This document shows, piece after piece, positions 35,298-44,273 of a stretch of 64,000 nt of DNA. Position numbers and translations under genes: made by a program. The stretch is taken from positions 1 through 64,000 of the forward strand of contig NZ_JAAARM010000012.1 in NCBI RefSeq assembly GCF_009908285.1, in the 5' to 3' direction. The notes beneath the pieces are model-generated. The model was not told where the DNA came from and did no database searches. It saw only the letters and a program-made list of their open reading frames with translations. How positions within the stretch are numbered: position 1 is the first letter of the stretch; each line of letters begins with the position of its first letter. Origin of the DNA: Pseudomonas sp. Fl4BN1. Its GTDB lineage: Bacteria > Pseudomonadota > Gammaproteobacteria > Pseudomonadales > Pseudomonadaceae.

Positions 35298-35313
35298 AGC
35301 AAGAGCCGGGCCA
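35298..35313 (-). promoter_or_regulatory. sigma-54 promoter of nasA-kinase unit
   Basis: Minus strand TGGCCCGGCTCTTGCT matches TGGCACG-N4-TTGCW with one mismatch in the -24 box and exact GG-N10-GC spacing. The transcript would start near 35285, directly before the hexaloop hairpin. Confidence 0.7.
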
Positions 35314-35368
35314 ACCCTTGTCGACCCCAGCAGCAGGAACTGGCTCAGGACCTGGCTGTGGAACTGGC

Positions 35369-35451
35369 TGTAGGAGCTGGCTTGCCAGCGAAGGCGCCCT
35401 CAAGACTGGCACAAGGTTCAGAGGCCTATTCGCCGGCAAGCCGGCTCCTAC
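35369..35451. repeat. inverted REP pair between nasA leader and nasT
   Basis: TGTAGGAGCTGGCTTGCCAGC (from 35369) and the inverted element GCCGGCAAGCCGGCTCCTAC (ending 35451) face each other. With the nasA leader they fill the 361-bp gap between nasA and nasT. They follow the nasT stop and may serve as its 3' end structure. Confidence 0.85.
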
Positions 35452-35461
35452 CGGGGCTCGG

Positions 35462-36037
35462 TCAGCCGAGGAGTTCCTGCATGGCGATGATTTGTTCCGC
35501 CACCTGGATCAGCTTTTGCTGTTTGCTCATGGCCTGCCGGCGCATCAGGGTGTAGGCCTGTTCTTCGTTGCAGTCCTTCATTTTCATCAGTAGGCCCTTG
35601 GCCAGCTCGATGCGCTTGCGCTCCGCCAGTTGCTGGTCCCGGGCCTGCAGTTGCGCGCGCAGGGCCTGGTCGCTTTCAAAGCGAGCCATGGCCACATCGA
35701 GGATCGGTTGCAGGCGCTGGACCTGGATGCCTTCGACTATGTAGGCACTGACCCCGGATTTGATCGCCTGGCGCATCACCAGCGGATCGTGTTCGTCGGT
35801 GAACATCACGATGGGGCGCGGTTGGTCGCGGCTCACCAGGACCACTTGTTCCATGACGTCGCGGCTGGGTGACTCGGTATCGATCAGGATCACGTCCGGG
35901 CGCACTGTTTCGACGCGGCCCGGCAGGTCGATGGTCAGGCCGGATTCGTCGATGACCTCGAAGCCGGCTTCGCTGAGGGCGGCCTTGAGCCGTCCGACTT
36001 TTTTCGCGGTGTCGTTGATCAACAGGATACGCAGCAT
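35462..36037 (-). CDS. nasT: nitrate-responsive antiterminator, ANTAR domain
   Basis: The 191-residue protein has an N-terminal receiver-like domain (about 1-120, with VILIDTESPSRD at the phospho-acceptor position) and a C-terminal ANTAR RNA-binding domain (about 125-185, ERKRIELAKGLLMKMKDCNEEQAYTLMRRQAM). NasT binds hexaloop leader RNA and prevents termination. Without nitrate it is held by NasS. It lies 15 bp after nasS and is co-transcribed. Three candidate target leaders are visible in this window (nirB, nasA, nasS). Confidence 0.94.
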   Translation of the reverse strand: MLRILLINDTAKKVGRLKAALSEAGFEVIDESGLTIDLPGRVETVRPDVILIDTESPSRDVMEQVVLVSRDQPRPIVMFTDEHDPLVMRQAIKSGVSAYIVEGIQVQRLQPILDVAMARFESDQALRAQLQARDQQLAERKRIELAKGLLMKMKDCNEEQAYTLMRRQAMSKQQKLIQVAEQIIAMQELLG

Positions 36038-36052
36038 GTTCGCGGGCTCCGG

Positions 36053-37264
36053 TCAGCGCTGGGCGACAAGGGGAGGGCTGTCGTTCAGGGCGTGCAGGCG
36101 AAAGCTGCGGGCATAGGCGGCCGGTTGCGAGCCGTCCCAGACCTTGCCGTCGATCAACTGGCTGCTGCGCATGTCCTGGCCCCAGGCGGCGACGCCCAGC
36201 GCGGAGGCTGCGTCTCGATAGAGTTCAAGCTGTTGCACCTGGCGGGCGACGCCCAAATAGTCTGGATCTTCGCGCAGCAGGCCCCAGCGGCGGAACTGGG
36301 TCATGAACCACATGCCGTCGGACAGGTAGGGCAGGTTGACCGCGCCGTGGTCGTGAAAGCGCAAGGCGTGGGGATCCTGCCAGCGATTGCCCAGGCCGTC
36401 GGCGTAGTCGCCCTGCAGCCGCGGCTCGATGCAGTCCAGCGGGGCATTCAGGTAGTCCGTGGCGCTCAATAGCTGTGCGGTACTGCGGCGGTTTTCCGGG
36501 CTTTGCTCGATGAAGCGGCTGGCCTCGAGGATCGCCATCACCAGGGCGCGGGCGGTGTTGGGATTCTGCTCGACGAAGGCACGGGTACAGCCGAGGACCT
36601 TTTCCGGATGGTCGGGCCAGATCGTCTGGCTGGTGGCCAGGGTGAAGCCGAGATCTTGTTGCACCGCGCTGGCGCTCCAGGGTTCGCCGACGCAGAAGCC
36701 ATCGATGCGTCCGGCCTGCAGGTGGGCAACCATCTGTGGCGGCGGCACCACTACGCTGTCGACATCCTGCAACGGGTGGATGCCCTGGCTGGCCAGCCAG
36801 TAGTACAACCACATGGCGTGGGTGCCGGTGGGGAAGGTCTGGGCGAAGGTCATTCTTGCCCGGCTTTGGTGCACGTGGCGATCGAGTGCTTCAGGGCTGG
36901 TCACCTTCAGCGCTTGCAGTTCCCGGGACAGGTTGATGCTCTGGCCGTTCTGGTTCAGGCCCATGAGCACTACCATGTCGCAGGGGTTGATTCCGCCGAT
37001 GCCCAGGTGCACGGCATAGATCAGGCCATACAGGCTGTGGGCGGCATCCAGTTCGCCGCTCACCAGTTTGTCCCGCAGATTGGCCCAGGAACTCTGGCGC
37101 TTGAGGTTCAGGGTCAGCCCGTAGGGCTGGGCAAACCCCTGGGTGGCGGCGACCACTACCGAGGCGCAATCGGTCAATGCCATGAAGCCCAGGTTGATCA
37201 CGGATTTTTCCACAGCATCGCTGCCGTTGACCCAGGCCAATGGGTCATGTGGGAGTTCGCTCAT
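36053..37264 (-). CDS. nasS: nitrate sensor, NrtA/CmpA-like binding protein
   Basis: NasS binds nitrate/nitrite and holds NasT inactive when nitrate is absent. The 403-residue protein resembles the periplasmic substrate-binding proteins NrtA/CmpA (conserved [22 protein letters not shown] at the start, and [25 protein letters not shown] in the middle) but has no signal peptide. This indicates a cytoplasmic sensor. The start at 37264 gives this N-terminus ([14 protein letters not shown]). Its leader carries a terminator and hexaloop hairpin like its target genes. Confidence 0.93.
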   Translation of the reverse strand: MSELPHDPLAWVNGSDAVEKSVINLGFMALTDCASVVVAATQGFAQPYGLTLNLKRQSSWANLRDKLVSGELDAAHSLYGLIYAVHLGIGGINPCDMVVLMGLNQNGQSINLSRELQALKVTSPEALDRHVHQSRARMTFAQTFPTGTHAMWLYYWLASQGIHPLQDVDSVVVPPPQMVAHLQAGRIDGFCVGEPWSASAVQQDLGFTLATSQTIWPDHPEKVLGCTRAFVEQNPNTARALVMAILEASRFIEQSPENRRSTAQLLSATDYLNAPLDCIEPRLQGDYADGLGNRWQDPHALRFHDHGAVNLPYLSDGMWFMTQFRRWGLLREDPDYLGVARQVQQLELYRDAASALGVAAWGQDMRSSQLIDGKVWDGSQPAAYARSFRLHALNDSPPLVAQR

Positions 37265-37279
37265 GGGGCACCTTGCATG

Positions 37280-37329
37280 AAAAGGCGTCGTCCCCGCGGC
37301 CGGGCAGAGCCTGGACGGGTGACGACGCC
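37280..37329 (-). terminator. leader hairpin/terminator before nasS
   Basis: Minus strand GGCGTCGTC pairs with GACGACGCC (9 bp, inner GC pairing too), followed by TTTT and then CATG. The T-run is short, so termination may be partial. It ends about 15 bp before the nasS ATG. Confidence 0.6.
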
Positions 37330-37345
37330 GTTGTCCTTTGACCTG

Positions 37346-37359
37346 GACCGCCATTGGCC
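37346..37359 (-). ncRNA. A1/G4 hexaloop hairpin in the nasS leader
   Basis: Minus strand GGCC pairs with GGTC (one G-U) and closes AATGGC, again with A at loop position 1 and G at position 4. After one C-C mismatch the stem continues with CCT/AGG. It lies between the sigma-54-like element and the leader terminator. Confidence 0.5.
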
Positions 37360-37381
37360 GAGGCTTGATGGAACAAGTGGG

Positions 37382-37397
37382 TGCAAGGCATATGCCA
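37382..37397 (-). promoter_or_regulatory. sigma-54 promoter of nasST
   Basis: Minus strand TGGCATATGCCTTGCA fits TGGCACG-N4-TTGCW, with the -12 TTGCA perfect and exact GG-N10-GC spacing. Transcription would start near 37370 and run through the hexaloop hairpin and terminator into nasS. It lies back to back with the pyrD promoter region. Confidence 0.65.
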
Positions 37398-37492
37398 TTG
37401 CTGGGGGATTTCACTCTGCGCCTCGCCTGCAAGCCTCGGGCGCGGCTATAATCGGTGCCTTAATTTCGCCGCCAACCGAGTTCATCCCGCCC

Positions 37493-38512
37493 ATGTATAC
37501 CCTGGCCCGCCAGCTGTTGTTCAAACTCTCCCCGGAAACCTCCCACGATCTGTCCCTGGACCTGATCGGCGCGGGCGGGCGTTTGGGCCTCAACGGTCTG
37601 TTGTGCAAGGCACCGGCGCAAATGCCGGTCAAGGTCATGGGCCTGGAGTTTGCAAACCCGGTGGGGCTGGCTGCCGGCCTGGACAAGAACGGTGCGGCCA
37701 TCGACGGCTTCGCCCAACTGGGGTTCGGTTTCGTCGAAATCGGGACCGTCACTCCGCGCCCGCAGCCGGGCAACCCCAAGCCACGGATTTTCCGCCTGCC
37801 CCAGGCCGAAGCCATCATCAATCGCATGGGCTTCAACAACCTTGGGGTCGACAATCTGTTGGCACGGGTCGCCGCCGCACAATACAAGGGCGTGCTGGGG
37901 ATCAATATCGGCAAGAACTTCGACACACCGGTGGAGCGGGCGGTGGATGACTACCTGATCTGCCTGGACAAGGTCTATGCCCATGCCAGCTACGTTACGG
38001 TCAACGTCAGTTCGCCCAATACTCCGGGTCTGCGCAGCCTGCAGTTTGGCGAGTCGCTCAAGCAGCTGTTGTCGGCCTTGAGCCAGCGCCAGCAGGAGTT
38101 GACGGCGATTCACGGCAAGCGCGTGCCGCTGGCGATCAAGATCGCCCCGGACATGAGCGATGAAGAAACCATGGATGTGGCTAGGGCCTTGCTGGAAACC
38201 GGCATGGATGCAGTCATTGCCACCAACACCACCTTGAGTCGTGAAGGTGTCGAAGGTATGGAGCACGGTGCCGAGGCGGGCGGTCTGTCCGGCGCCCCGG
38301 TTCGCGAGAAGAGCACCCACACGGTCAAGGTCCTGGCGGCTGAACTGGCCGGGCGTTTGCCGATCATCGCGGTAGGCGGCATCACCGAAGGCAAGCACGC
38401 GGCTGAGAAGATCGCTGCAGGCGCCAGCCTGGTGCAGCTGTATTCGGGGTTCATCTACAAAGGCCCGGCATTGATTCGCGAGTCGGTGGATGCCATCGCG
38501 GCCATGGGCTGA
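37493..38512 (+). CDS. pyrD: dihydroorotate dehydrogenase (quinone)
   Basis: PyrD (class 2) oxidises dihydroorotate to orotate with quinone as acceptor, in pyrimidine synthesis at the inner membrane. The 339-residue protein has the N-terminal membrane-associating helices ([20 protein letters not shown]), FMN barrel motifs [13 protein letters not shown] (about 57-69) and [14 protein letters not shown] (about 173-186, with the catalytic Ser of class 2 enzymes), and a C-terminal phosphate loop [15 protein letters not shown]. The start at 37493 fits the family; longer in-frame starts run through the nasS leader. Confidence 0.96.
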   Translation: MYTLARQLLFKLSPETSHDLSLDLIGAGGRLGLNGLLCKAPAQMPVKVMGLEFANPVGLAAGLDKNGAAIDGFAQLGFGFVEIGTVTPRPQPGNPKPRIFRLPQAEAIINRMGFNNLGVDNLLARVAAAQYKGVLGINIGKNFDTPVERAVDDYLICLDKVYAHASYVTVNVSSPNTPGLRSLQFGESLKQLLSALSQRQQELTAIHGKRVPLAIKIAPDMSDEETMDVARALLETGMDAVIATNTTLSREGVEGMEHGAEAGGLSGAPVREKSTHTVKVLAAELAGRLPIIAVGGITEGKHAAEKIAAGASLVQLYSGFIYKGPALIRESVDAIAAMG

Positions 38513-38547
38513 GAAAATTTGCTGCTGACGGGCTGAAAGCGAGCAAT

Positions 38548-38572
38548 AAAAAAGGGCTCCTTGAAGGAGCCC
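38548..38572 (-). terminator. intrinsic terminator of rmf
   Basis: Plus strand AAAAAA then GGGCTCCTTGAAGGAGCCC. Read on the minus strand this is a 7-bp GC stem followed by TTTTTT, placing it as the rmf terminator. For pyrD on the plus strand only the stem is present. Confidence 0.85.
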
Positions 38573-38656
38573 CTGGGCCGAAGCCCGCCGCCCGGATGGG
38601 GCGTGCGTGGTTAAGTCGTCATCTATTCAAGTTTTAGGTGTCGGAGTGTGCCCTGA

Positions 38657-38872
38657 TCAGCCGACAGCGCGAAGTTCGTTGAGTCTGTGGATGCCCGCAG
38701 TGCCTGTCATACCGTCCCAGTTGTCGCCGCGTCCTTCTCGCCAGCCGTTGATCCAGGCTTGGCGTACCGACGGTAGAGTAAATGGGCAAAGCTCACGGGA
38801 TTTGCCATTAACGCCATACTGATATCCGCGTAAAAATGCTTTTTCCAACGGATCACGCTTTAGTCTTCTCAT
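38657..38872 (-). CDS. rmf: ribosome modulation factor
   Basis: Rmf dimerises 70S ribosomes into inactive 100S particles in stationary phase. The 71-residue basic protein (MRRLKRDPLEKAFLRGYQYGVNGKSRELCPF...) matches the family in length and in the RGYQ.G..GK.R..CP pattern. It lies alone between pyrD and rlmL, with its own terminator. Confidence 0.95.
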   Translation of the reverse strand: MRRLKRDPLEKAFLRGYQYGVNGKSRELCPFTLPSVRQAWINGWREGRGDNWDGMTGTAGIHRLNELRAVG

Positions 38873-39417
38873 AGGGTGTTTCCCTCACTTGTTGACTGTC
38901 TTATGTCCTATCGACCTTCGTTTAGGGTCGGGCAGATTGCTTCTGCCGTTGGTGCTCGCTGCCGGCGTCGCGAGCCTTGATGTTGACACCGTTGCGGCGC
39001 CAACCTGTGTTGAGTTCTAACCAATAGGTCACAGCAAGTGAATGATCGTTTTGTCATAAGGACGTAACGTTAATGTTGTCCCGGCCATAAGCCGGGAATG
39101 GTTTTGTATCCGCGTTGTCATGCAAAGCCTGCTGTGATCGGCCTTTCACTAGATGATGAGGTTAATGCTTTAGTGAGAATGTCGAGCGGTTGCACTCAAC
39201 TACTATTCGACGAAGGGTCGACTTATGTCATTTTGTTGCCCTGACTTTTTATCTGCCCTGGCCTCTAAGCTCTTTTGCCCTGCAAGACAGCTTTCCAGCC
39301 GGGGTGGGACGGCACAGTTTCGTGCCACACGAGCGCTCTTGAAGAAAAGCGCTTGATTGAAAACCGAGCGGGCGATGCGTTGCCCGTTCATTAATTGCCA
39401 AAGGCCCTGGAATTCCC
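38873..39417. other. 545-bp gap between rmf and rlmL
   Basis: The gap is lower in GC than its surroundings and must hold the divergent promoters of rmf and rlmL. Small inverted repeats are visible (CCCGGC/GCCGGG at 39081-39096). A possible 62-codon minus-strand frame (39203-39391) has no recognisable character and is not called. No RNA gene could be assigned. Confidence 0.5.
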
Positions 39418-41697
39418 ATGTCGGATCGTTACGAACTCTTCCTCACTTGCCCCAAAGGCCTCGAAGGCCTGCTGATCGAGGAAGCCGTCGGGCTTGGCCT
39501 TGAGGAAGCCCGCGAGCACACTTCCGCGGTGCGCGGCATGGCCGACATGGAGACGGCTTATCGCTTGTGCCTGTGGTCACGCCTGGCCAACCGGGTGCTG
39601 CTGGTGCTCAAGCGCTTCCCGATGAAGGATGCCGAGGATCTCTATCACGGTGTGCTGGACATCGAGTGGCAGGACCACATGCTGGCTGACGGCACCCTGG
39701 CGGTGGAGTTCAGCGGCCACGGTTCGGGAATCGACAACACGCACTTCGGCGCCCTGAAGGTCAAGGACGCCATCGTCGACAAACTACGCACGCCGTCCGG
39801 CGAGCGTCCGTCGGTGGACAAGCTCAACCCGGACCTGCGCATTCACCTGCGCCTGGATCGTGGCGAAGCCATTCTCTCCCTGGACCTCTCCGGCCACAGC
39901 CTGCACCAGCGCGGTTATCGCCTGCAGCAAGGCGCTGCGCCGCTGAAGGAAAACCTGGCGGCGGCGATCCTGATCCGCGCGGGCTGGCCGCGAATTGCCG
40001 CTGACGGCGGCGCGCTCGCTGACCCGATGTGCGGTGTGGGTACCTTTTTGGTGGAAGCGGCGATGATCGCCGCCGATATCGCGCCGAACCTCAAGCGTGA
40101 GCAATGGGGCTTCACTGCCTGGCTCGGCCACGTGCCGGCCCTGTGGCGCAAGCTGCACGACGAAGCGCAGGCCCGCGCTCACGCAGGCCTGGCCAAGCCA
40201 CCGCTGTGGATTCGCGGCTATGAAGCCGACCCACGCCTGATCCAGCCGGGGCGTAACAACGTCGAACGTGCCGGTTTGAGCGAGTGGATCAAAATCTACC
40301 AGGGCGAAGTGGCGACCTTTGAACCGCGCCCGGACCAGAACCAGAAAGGCCTGGTGATCTGCAACCCTCCCTACGGCGAGCGCCTGGGAGACGAGGCCAG
40401 CCTCTTGTACCTCTACCAGAACCTTGGCGAGCGCTTGCGCCAGGCCTGCCTGAACTGGGAAGCCGCGGTATTCACCGGTGCCCCGGACCTGGGCAAGCGC
40501 ATGGGGATCCGCAGCCACAAGCAGTATTCGTTCTGGAACGGTGCGCTGCCGTGCAAGCTGTTGCTGATCAAGGTGCTGCCGGATCAGTTCGTTACCGGTG
40601 AGCGCCGCACCCCGGAACAACGCCAGATCGAGCGCGAACAAGCCCAGGCCCAGGCTGAAAGCCAGGCCGACACCGCGCCGCAAGAGCGTCAGTACAACAA
40701 GAATGGCAACCCGATCAAACCGGCTCCAGTGCCCGCCCCGGTGGTGGAACAGGCGCGCTTGAGTGAAGGCGGGCAGATGTTTGCCAACCGTCTGCAGAAG
40801 AACTTCAAGCAGTTGGGCAAGTGGGCCAAGCGCGAAGGCGTGGAGTGCTATCGGGTCTACGACGCCGACATGCCTGAATACTCCCTGGCCATCGACCTCT
40901 ACCACGATTGGGTCCACGTCCAGGAATATGCAGCCCCCAAGTCGGTGGATCCTGAGAAGGCCCAGGCGCGCCTGTTTGATGCCCTGGCGGCGATTCCGCA
41001 AGCGTTGAACGTCGACAAGAGCCGGGTGGTGATCAAGCGTCGCGAACGCCAGAGCGGCACCAAGCAATACGAGCGCCAGAGCGCCCAAGGCAAGTTCACC
41101 GAGGTCACCGAGGGCGGGGTCAAGCTGCTGGTCAACCTGACCGACTACCTGGACACCGGGCTGTTCCTCGATCACCGGCCGATGCGCATGCGTATCCAGA
41201 AAGAGGCTGCCGGCAAGCGTTTCCTCAACTTGTACTGCTACACCGCTACCGCCAGTGTGCACGCGGCCAAGGGCGGAGCTCGCAGCACCACCAGCGTCGA
41301 CCTGTCGAAGACCTACCTGGACTGGGCACGGCGCAACTTCTCCCTCAACGGTTTTTCCGACAAGAACCGTCTGGAGCAGGGTGACGTGATGGCTTGGCTG
41401 GAAACCTGCCGTGACGAGTTCGAGCTGATTTTCATCGATCCGCCGACCTTCTCCAACTCCAAGCGCATGGAAGGGGTGTTCGACGTGCAACGTGACCAGG
41501 TGCAGTTGCTCGACCTGGCCATGGCGCGCCTGGCGCCGGGTGGCGTGCTGTACTTCTCCAACAACTTCCGCAAGTTCCAGCTGGATGAAAATCTTGCCAC
41601 GCGCTATCAGGTCGAGGAGATCACGGCGAAAACCATCGACCCGGATTTTGCCCGTAACAGCAAAATTCACCGCGCCTGGAAAATCACCGCCCGCTAA
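39418..41697 (+). CDS. rlmL: bifunctional 23S rRNA methyltransferase RlmKL
   Basis: The fused enzyme makes m2G2445 (RlmL half) and m7G2069 (RlmK half) in 23S rRNA. The 759-residue protein has a THUMP domain (about 45-155), a first Rossmann methyltransferase with ADPMCGVGTFLVEAAMIA (about 200-217) and the NPPYGER motif (about 321-327), and a second methyltransferase in the C-terminal third with FLNLYCYTATASVHAAKGGA and FIDPPTFSNSKRM. Length fits the gamma-proteobacterial fused form. Confidence 0.95.
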   Translation: MSDRYELFLTCPKGLEGLLIEEAVGLGLEEAREHTSAVRGMADMETAYRLCLWSRLANRVLLVLKRFPMKDAEDLYHGVLDIEWQDHMLADGTLAVEFSGHGSGIDNTHFGALKVKDAIVDKLRTPSGERPSVDKLNPDLRIHLRLDRGEAILSLDLSGHSLHQRGYRLQQGAAPLKENLAAAILIRAGWPRIAADGGALADPMCGVGTFLVEAAMIAADIAPNLKREQWGFTAWLGHVPALWRKLHDEAQARAHAGLAKPPLWIRGYEADPRLIQPGRNNVERAGLSEWIKIYQGEVATFEPRPDQNQKGLVICNPPYGERLGDEASLLYLYQNLGERLRQACLNWEAAVFTGAPDLGKRMGIRSHKQYSFWNGALPCKLLLIKVLPDQFVTGERRTPEQRQIEREQAQAQAESQADTAPQERQYNKNGNPIKPAPVPAPVVEQARLSEGGQMFANRLQKNFKQLGKWAKREGVECYRVYDADMPEYSLAIDLYHDWVHVQEYAAPKSVDPEKAQARLFDALAAIPQALNVDKSRVVIKRRERQSGTKQYERQSAQGKFTEVTEGGVKLLVNLTDYLDTGLFLDHRPMRMRIQKEAAGKRFLNLYCYTATASVHAAKGGARSTTSVDLSKTYLDWARRNFSLNGFSDKNRLEQGDVMAWLETCRDEFELIFIDPPTFSNSKRMEGVFDVQRDQVQLLDLAMARLAPGGVLYFSNNFRKFQLDENLATRYQVEEITAKTIDPDFARNSKIHRAWKITAR

Positions 41698-41712
41698 TCA
41701 TCGGATCAGCTC

Positions 41713-41739
41713 CCGAAGCCCGATTTTTTAAGGCTTCGG
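41713..41739 (+). terminator. possible terminator hairpin after rlmL
   Basis: CCGAAGCC (41713-41720) pairs with GGCTTCGG (41732-41739) around an AT-rich loop containing TTTTTT. The T-run is in the loop and not after the stem, so termination is uncertain. Confidence 0.35.
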
Positions 41740-41834
41740 CGGCTGTTTAGCACTGGTCAAATTAGTGGCTAATAGCTATAACTCTCACCAAGTCCAGATG
41801 ACACCCAAACTCGTTGGCGTGATGAGTTCTGCTT

Positions 41835-44228
41835 ATGCCGTTGCAAGTGGTACGCCCGAAAATCCTGGGTTTCATAAGTGAAGAGGTCTCTGCCTGGCTG
41901 GTAGCCTTACTGGTATTACTTGCGGGCGGCATTCTGACCGGGCTGTTGGCCTGGTCCACTTTCAATGTGAACCAGCAGCAACTGCGACAGCGTTTCCAGT
42001 TGCTCGCTGGCGAACGCTACAGTCGCATCGAAGAACGTTTTCAGGACCAGGAGCAACGCCTGGATGGCCTGCGGCGTTTCTTTGTCAATTCCGATCTGGT
42101 GTCGCGCCAGGACTTCGATGGCTACGCCAAACCCCTGCTACGTCGCACCCAAGCCTATGCCTGGGCGCCGCTGGTCAGTCTTGCCCAGCGCCCGGCGTTC
42201 GAGCAGTCGGTGCGGGACCAGGGACTGTCGGGATTCTCCATCCGCCAGTTGGCCTCCAGTGGCCAGATGGAACCGGCCGGCGTGCGTGAAGAGTATGTGC
42301 CGGTCCTGTACAGCCAGACCCAGAGCTCGCTAGGTTCGCCTTTGGGGTATGACCTGCTGGCTCAACCCCAGCGCCGCATTACCCTGGAGCGAGCCCGTGA
42401 GCTTGACGGGCTGGCGGTTTCGCCGCCGGTGCATCTGGTGGCGGTCGATCCGGCGTATGCCCGTGGCGTGCTGTTGGCCGCTCCGGTTCGGCGCTCTGCA
42501 AGCAATGCCGCTGCCCGGCCAGAAGGCTATGTGCTGGCGGTGATCAGCTTGCGACAACTGGTGGCAGATGGCTTGCCGGTGCCGGCCAGCGACAATCTGT
42601 CGGTGCGGATTCTCGACCTCTCCAGCGAGGGGCAGCATGAGGTGCTCTATGAGTCGAACAATCCGCCGATCAGCAGCCCCCTGATCGCCAGCCGACTGTT
42701 GCGCCTGGCGGATCGCGACTACCAGGTGGACATCCGTCCCAGCGCTGCATTCGTGCATGCCAACCATTCTTCCCTGAGCAGCTTGGTGGTCCTCGGCGGC
42801 TTGCTCAGCGTACTGCTCAGTGCCTTGCTCTATGTATTGGTGAGCCAGCGGCAACGGGCCCTGGCCCTGGTGGAACAGCAAACTGAAGAGTTGCGCAGTC
42901 GCGAGCATGAACTGCGCGGTACCCACAGTCAGTTGCGTAGCGTGCTGAATGCCGCCACCCAGGTGGCGATCATCGCCACGGACCTGCGTGGGGTCATCAG
43001 CACCTTCAATGCCGGGGCCGAGCAGATGCTCGGCTACAGCAGCAGCGAGGCAGTGGGGCACCTGACCCTGGAAAGCCTGCATCTGCCCAGCGAGCTCGAG
43101 CCTTGGGCCCATAGCCTCAGCCAGCGGTATGGCAAGCCGATCCCGATGTCCCAGGCGATGTTGGTGGAGGCGGGCATGGCCGGCGGCCACGAAGCCCGGG
43201 AATGGACCCTGGTGCGCCAGGACGGCAGCCACTTGCAAGTGAACATGCTGGCGACCCCGGTACTGGATGATCAGGGCTTGTGGATCGGCCACCTGGCCAT
43301 TTGCATCGACATCACCGAGCGCAAGCGCGTACATGAGGCCCTGGCGGCCCGGGATCGTCTGCTGAAAAGACTCAGTGCCCATGTCCCGGGGGGGATCTAC
43401 CAGTTCAAGCTGGATGCCGAAGGGCATGCGAGTTTCACTTATGCCAGCGACGGTATTCGCGAGATCTACGAGATCGAGCCGCAGCAATTGCAGGAGAATG
43501 CCGCGCCGGCGTTCGAGCGCATTCATCCTGAGGATGTGCGGCGGGTGCGAGCGTCGATCCAGGCCTCGGCGGAGCAACTCAGTCCCTGGCGCGAAGAGTT
43601 CCGGGTCTGCCTGCCCCAGCGTGGTCTGCGCTGGATGCGGGGTGCAGCGACGCCGGAGCGACTGCCGGGCGGCGGGGTGTTATGGCACGGCTATATCTCG
43701 GACATCTCCGATCTCAAGCGGGTCGAGGAAGAACTGCGGGCGTTGTCGGTCACGGACTCGCTGACCGGGATTCACAACCGGCGCTATTTCCAGGAGCAAC
43801 TGCAAAGCGAAATGCAGCGCCTGGAACGTGGTGGCGGCAAGATGGCAGTGATCATGCTGGATATCGATCATTTCAAGCGGGTCAACGATCTGCACGGGCA
43901 TGGCGTGGGCGATCAGGTGTTGAAGGGGCTGTGCGAGCGTACCGCTCGGCGCCTGCGGCGTACCGATGTGTTCTGTCGCCTGGGCGGGGAGGAGTTCATG
44001 GTCCTGTGCCCGGACACTGATGGTCAGCAAGCGCTGATCCTGGCCGAGGAGCTGTGGCAAGGCTTGCGTAGTTCACCGATTGAACCGGTGGGCATCGTCA
44101 CCGCCAGTTTCGGTATTGCCAGTTGGCGTGAAGGCGAGGGCGCGGATGGTTTGTTGTTGCGGGCCGACTCCGGGGTCTATGCCGCCAAGCAGGCCGGGCG
44201 CGACCGGGTGCAAGCGGAGTTGCCTTGA
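41835..44228 (+). CDS. diguanylate cyclase with CHASE and PAS domains
   Basis: The 797-residue inner-membrane protein probably makes cyclic di-GMP in response to an extracytoplasmic signal. Order: membrane helix (about 16-38), periplasmic CHASE sensor (about 75-270), second helix (about 308-335), two PAS segments (about 365-495 and 510-635) and a GGDEF domain (about 640-797). The active site reads RLGGEEFMVL, a functional GGEEF, and the inhibitory I-site RRTD lies five residues before it. No EAL domain follows, so it should be a producer with feedback inhibition. The ligand is unknown. Confidence 0.9.
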   Translation: MPLQVVRPKILGFISEEVSAWLVALLVLLAGGILTGLLAWSTFNVNQQQLRQRFQLLAGERYSRIEERFQDQEQRLDGLRRFFVNSDLVSRQDFDGYAKPLLRRTQAYAWAPLVSLAQRPAFEQSVRDQGLSGFSIRQLASSGQMEPAGVREEYVPVLYSQTQSSLGSPLGYDLLAQPQRRITLERARELDGLAVSPPVHLVAVDPAYARGVLLAAPVRRSASNAAARPEGYVLAVISLRQLVADGLPVPASDNLSVRILDLSSEGQHEVLYESNNPPISSPLIASRLLRLADRDYQVDIRPSAAFVHANHSSLSSLVVLGGLLSVLLSALLYVLVSQRQRALALVEQQTEELRSREHELRGTHSQLRSVLNAATQVAIIATDLRGVISTFNAGAEQMLGYSSSEAVGHLTLESLHLPSELEPWAHSLSQRYGKPIPMSQAMLVEAGMAGGHEAREWTLVRQDGSHLQVNMLATPVLDDQGLWIGHLAICIDITERKRVHEALAARDRLLKRLSAHVPGGIYQFKLDAEGHASFTYASDGIREIYEIEPQQLQENAAPAFERIHPEDVRRVRASIQASAEQLSPWREEFRVCLPQRGLRWMRGAATPERLPGGGVLWHGYISDISDLKRVEEELRALSVTDSLTGIHNRRYFQEQLQSEMQRLERGGGKMAVIMLDIDHFKRVNDLHGHGVGDQVLKGLCERTARRLRRTDVFCRLGGEEFMVLCPDTDGQQALILAEELWQGLRSSPIEPVGIVTASFGIASWREGEGADGLLLRADSGVYAAKQAGRDRVQAELP

Positions 44229-44232
44229 TTGC

Positions 44233-44263
44233 CGAGGGCGGTGAGTGGTCCTCGCCGCCCTCG
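44233..44263. other. GC hairpin between convergent genes
   Basis: CGAGGGCGG (44233-44241) pairs with CCGCCCTCG (44255-44263) between the cyclase stop and the dacB stop. No T-run follows, so it may only weakly terminate. Confidence 0.4.
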
Positions 44264-44273
44264 ATGCAGGCCT

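Noticed and set aside
37360..37380. CTTG/CAAG hairpin with a six-base loop near the nasS start as a second ANTAR hairpin
   Set aside because: Its loop TTCCAT lacks A1 and G4 and it overlaps the predicted transcription start.
39203..39391. 62-codon minus-strand frame between rmf and rlmL
   Set aside because: No recognisable family, no clear ribosome-binding site; the region is probably promoter and leader.
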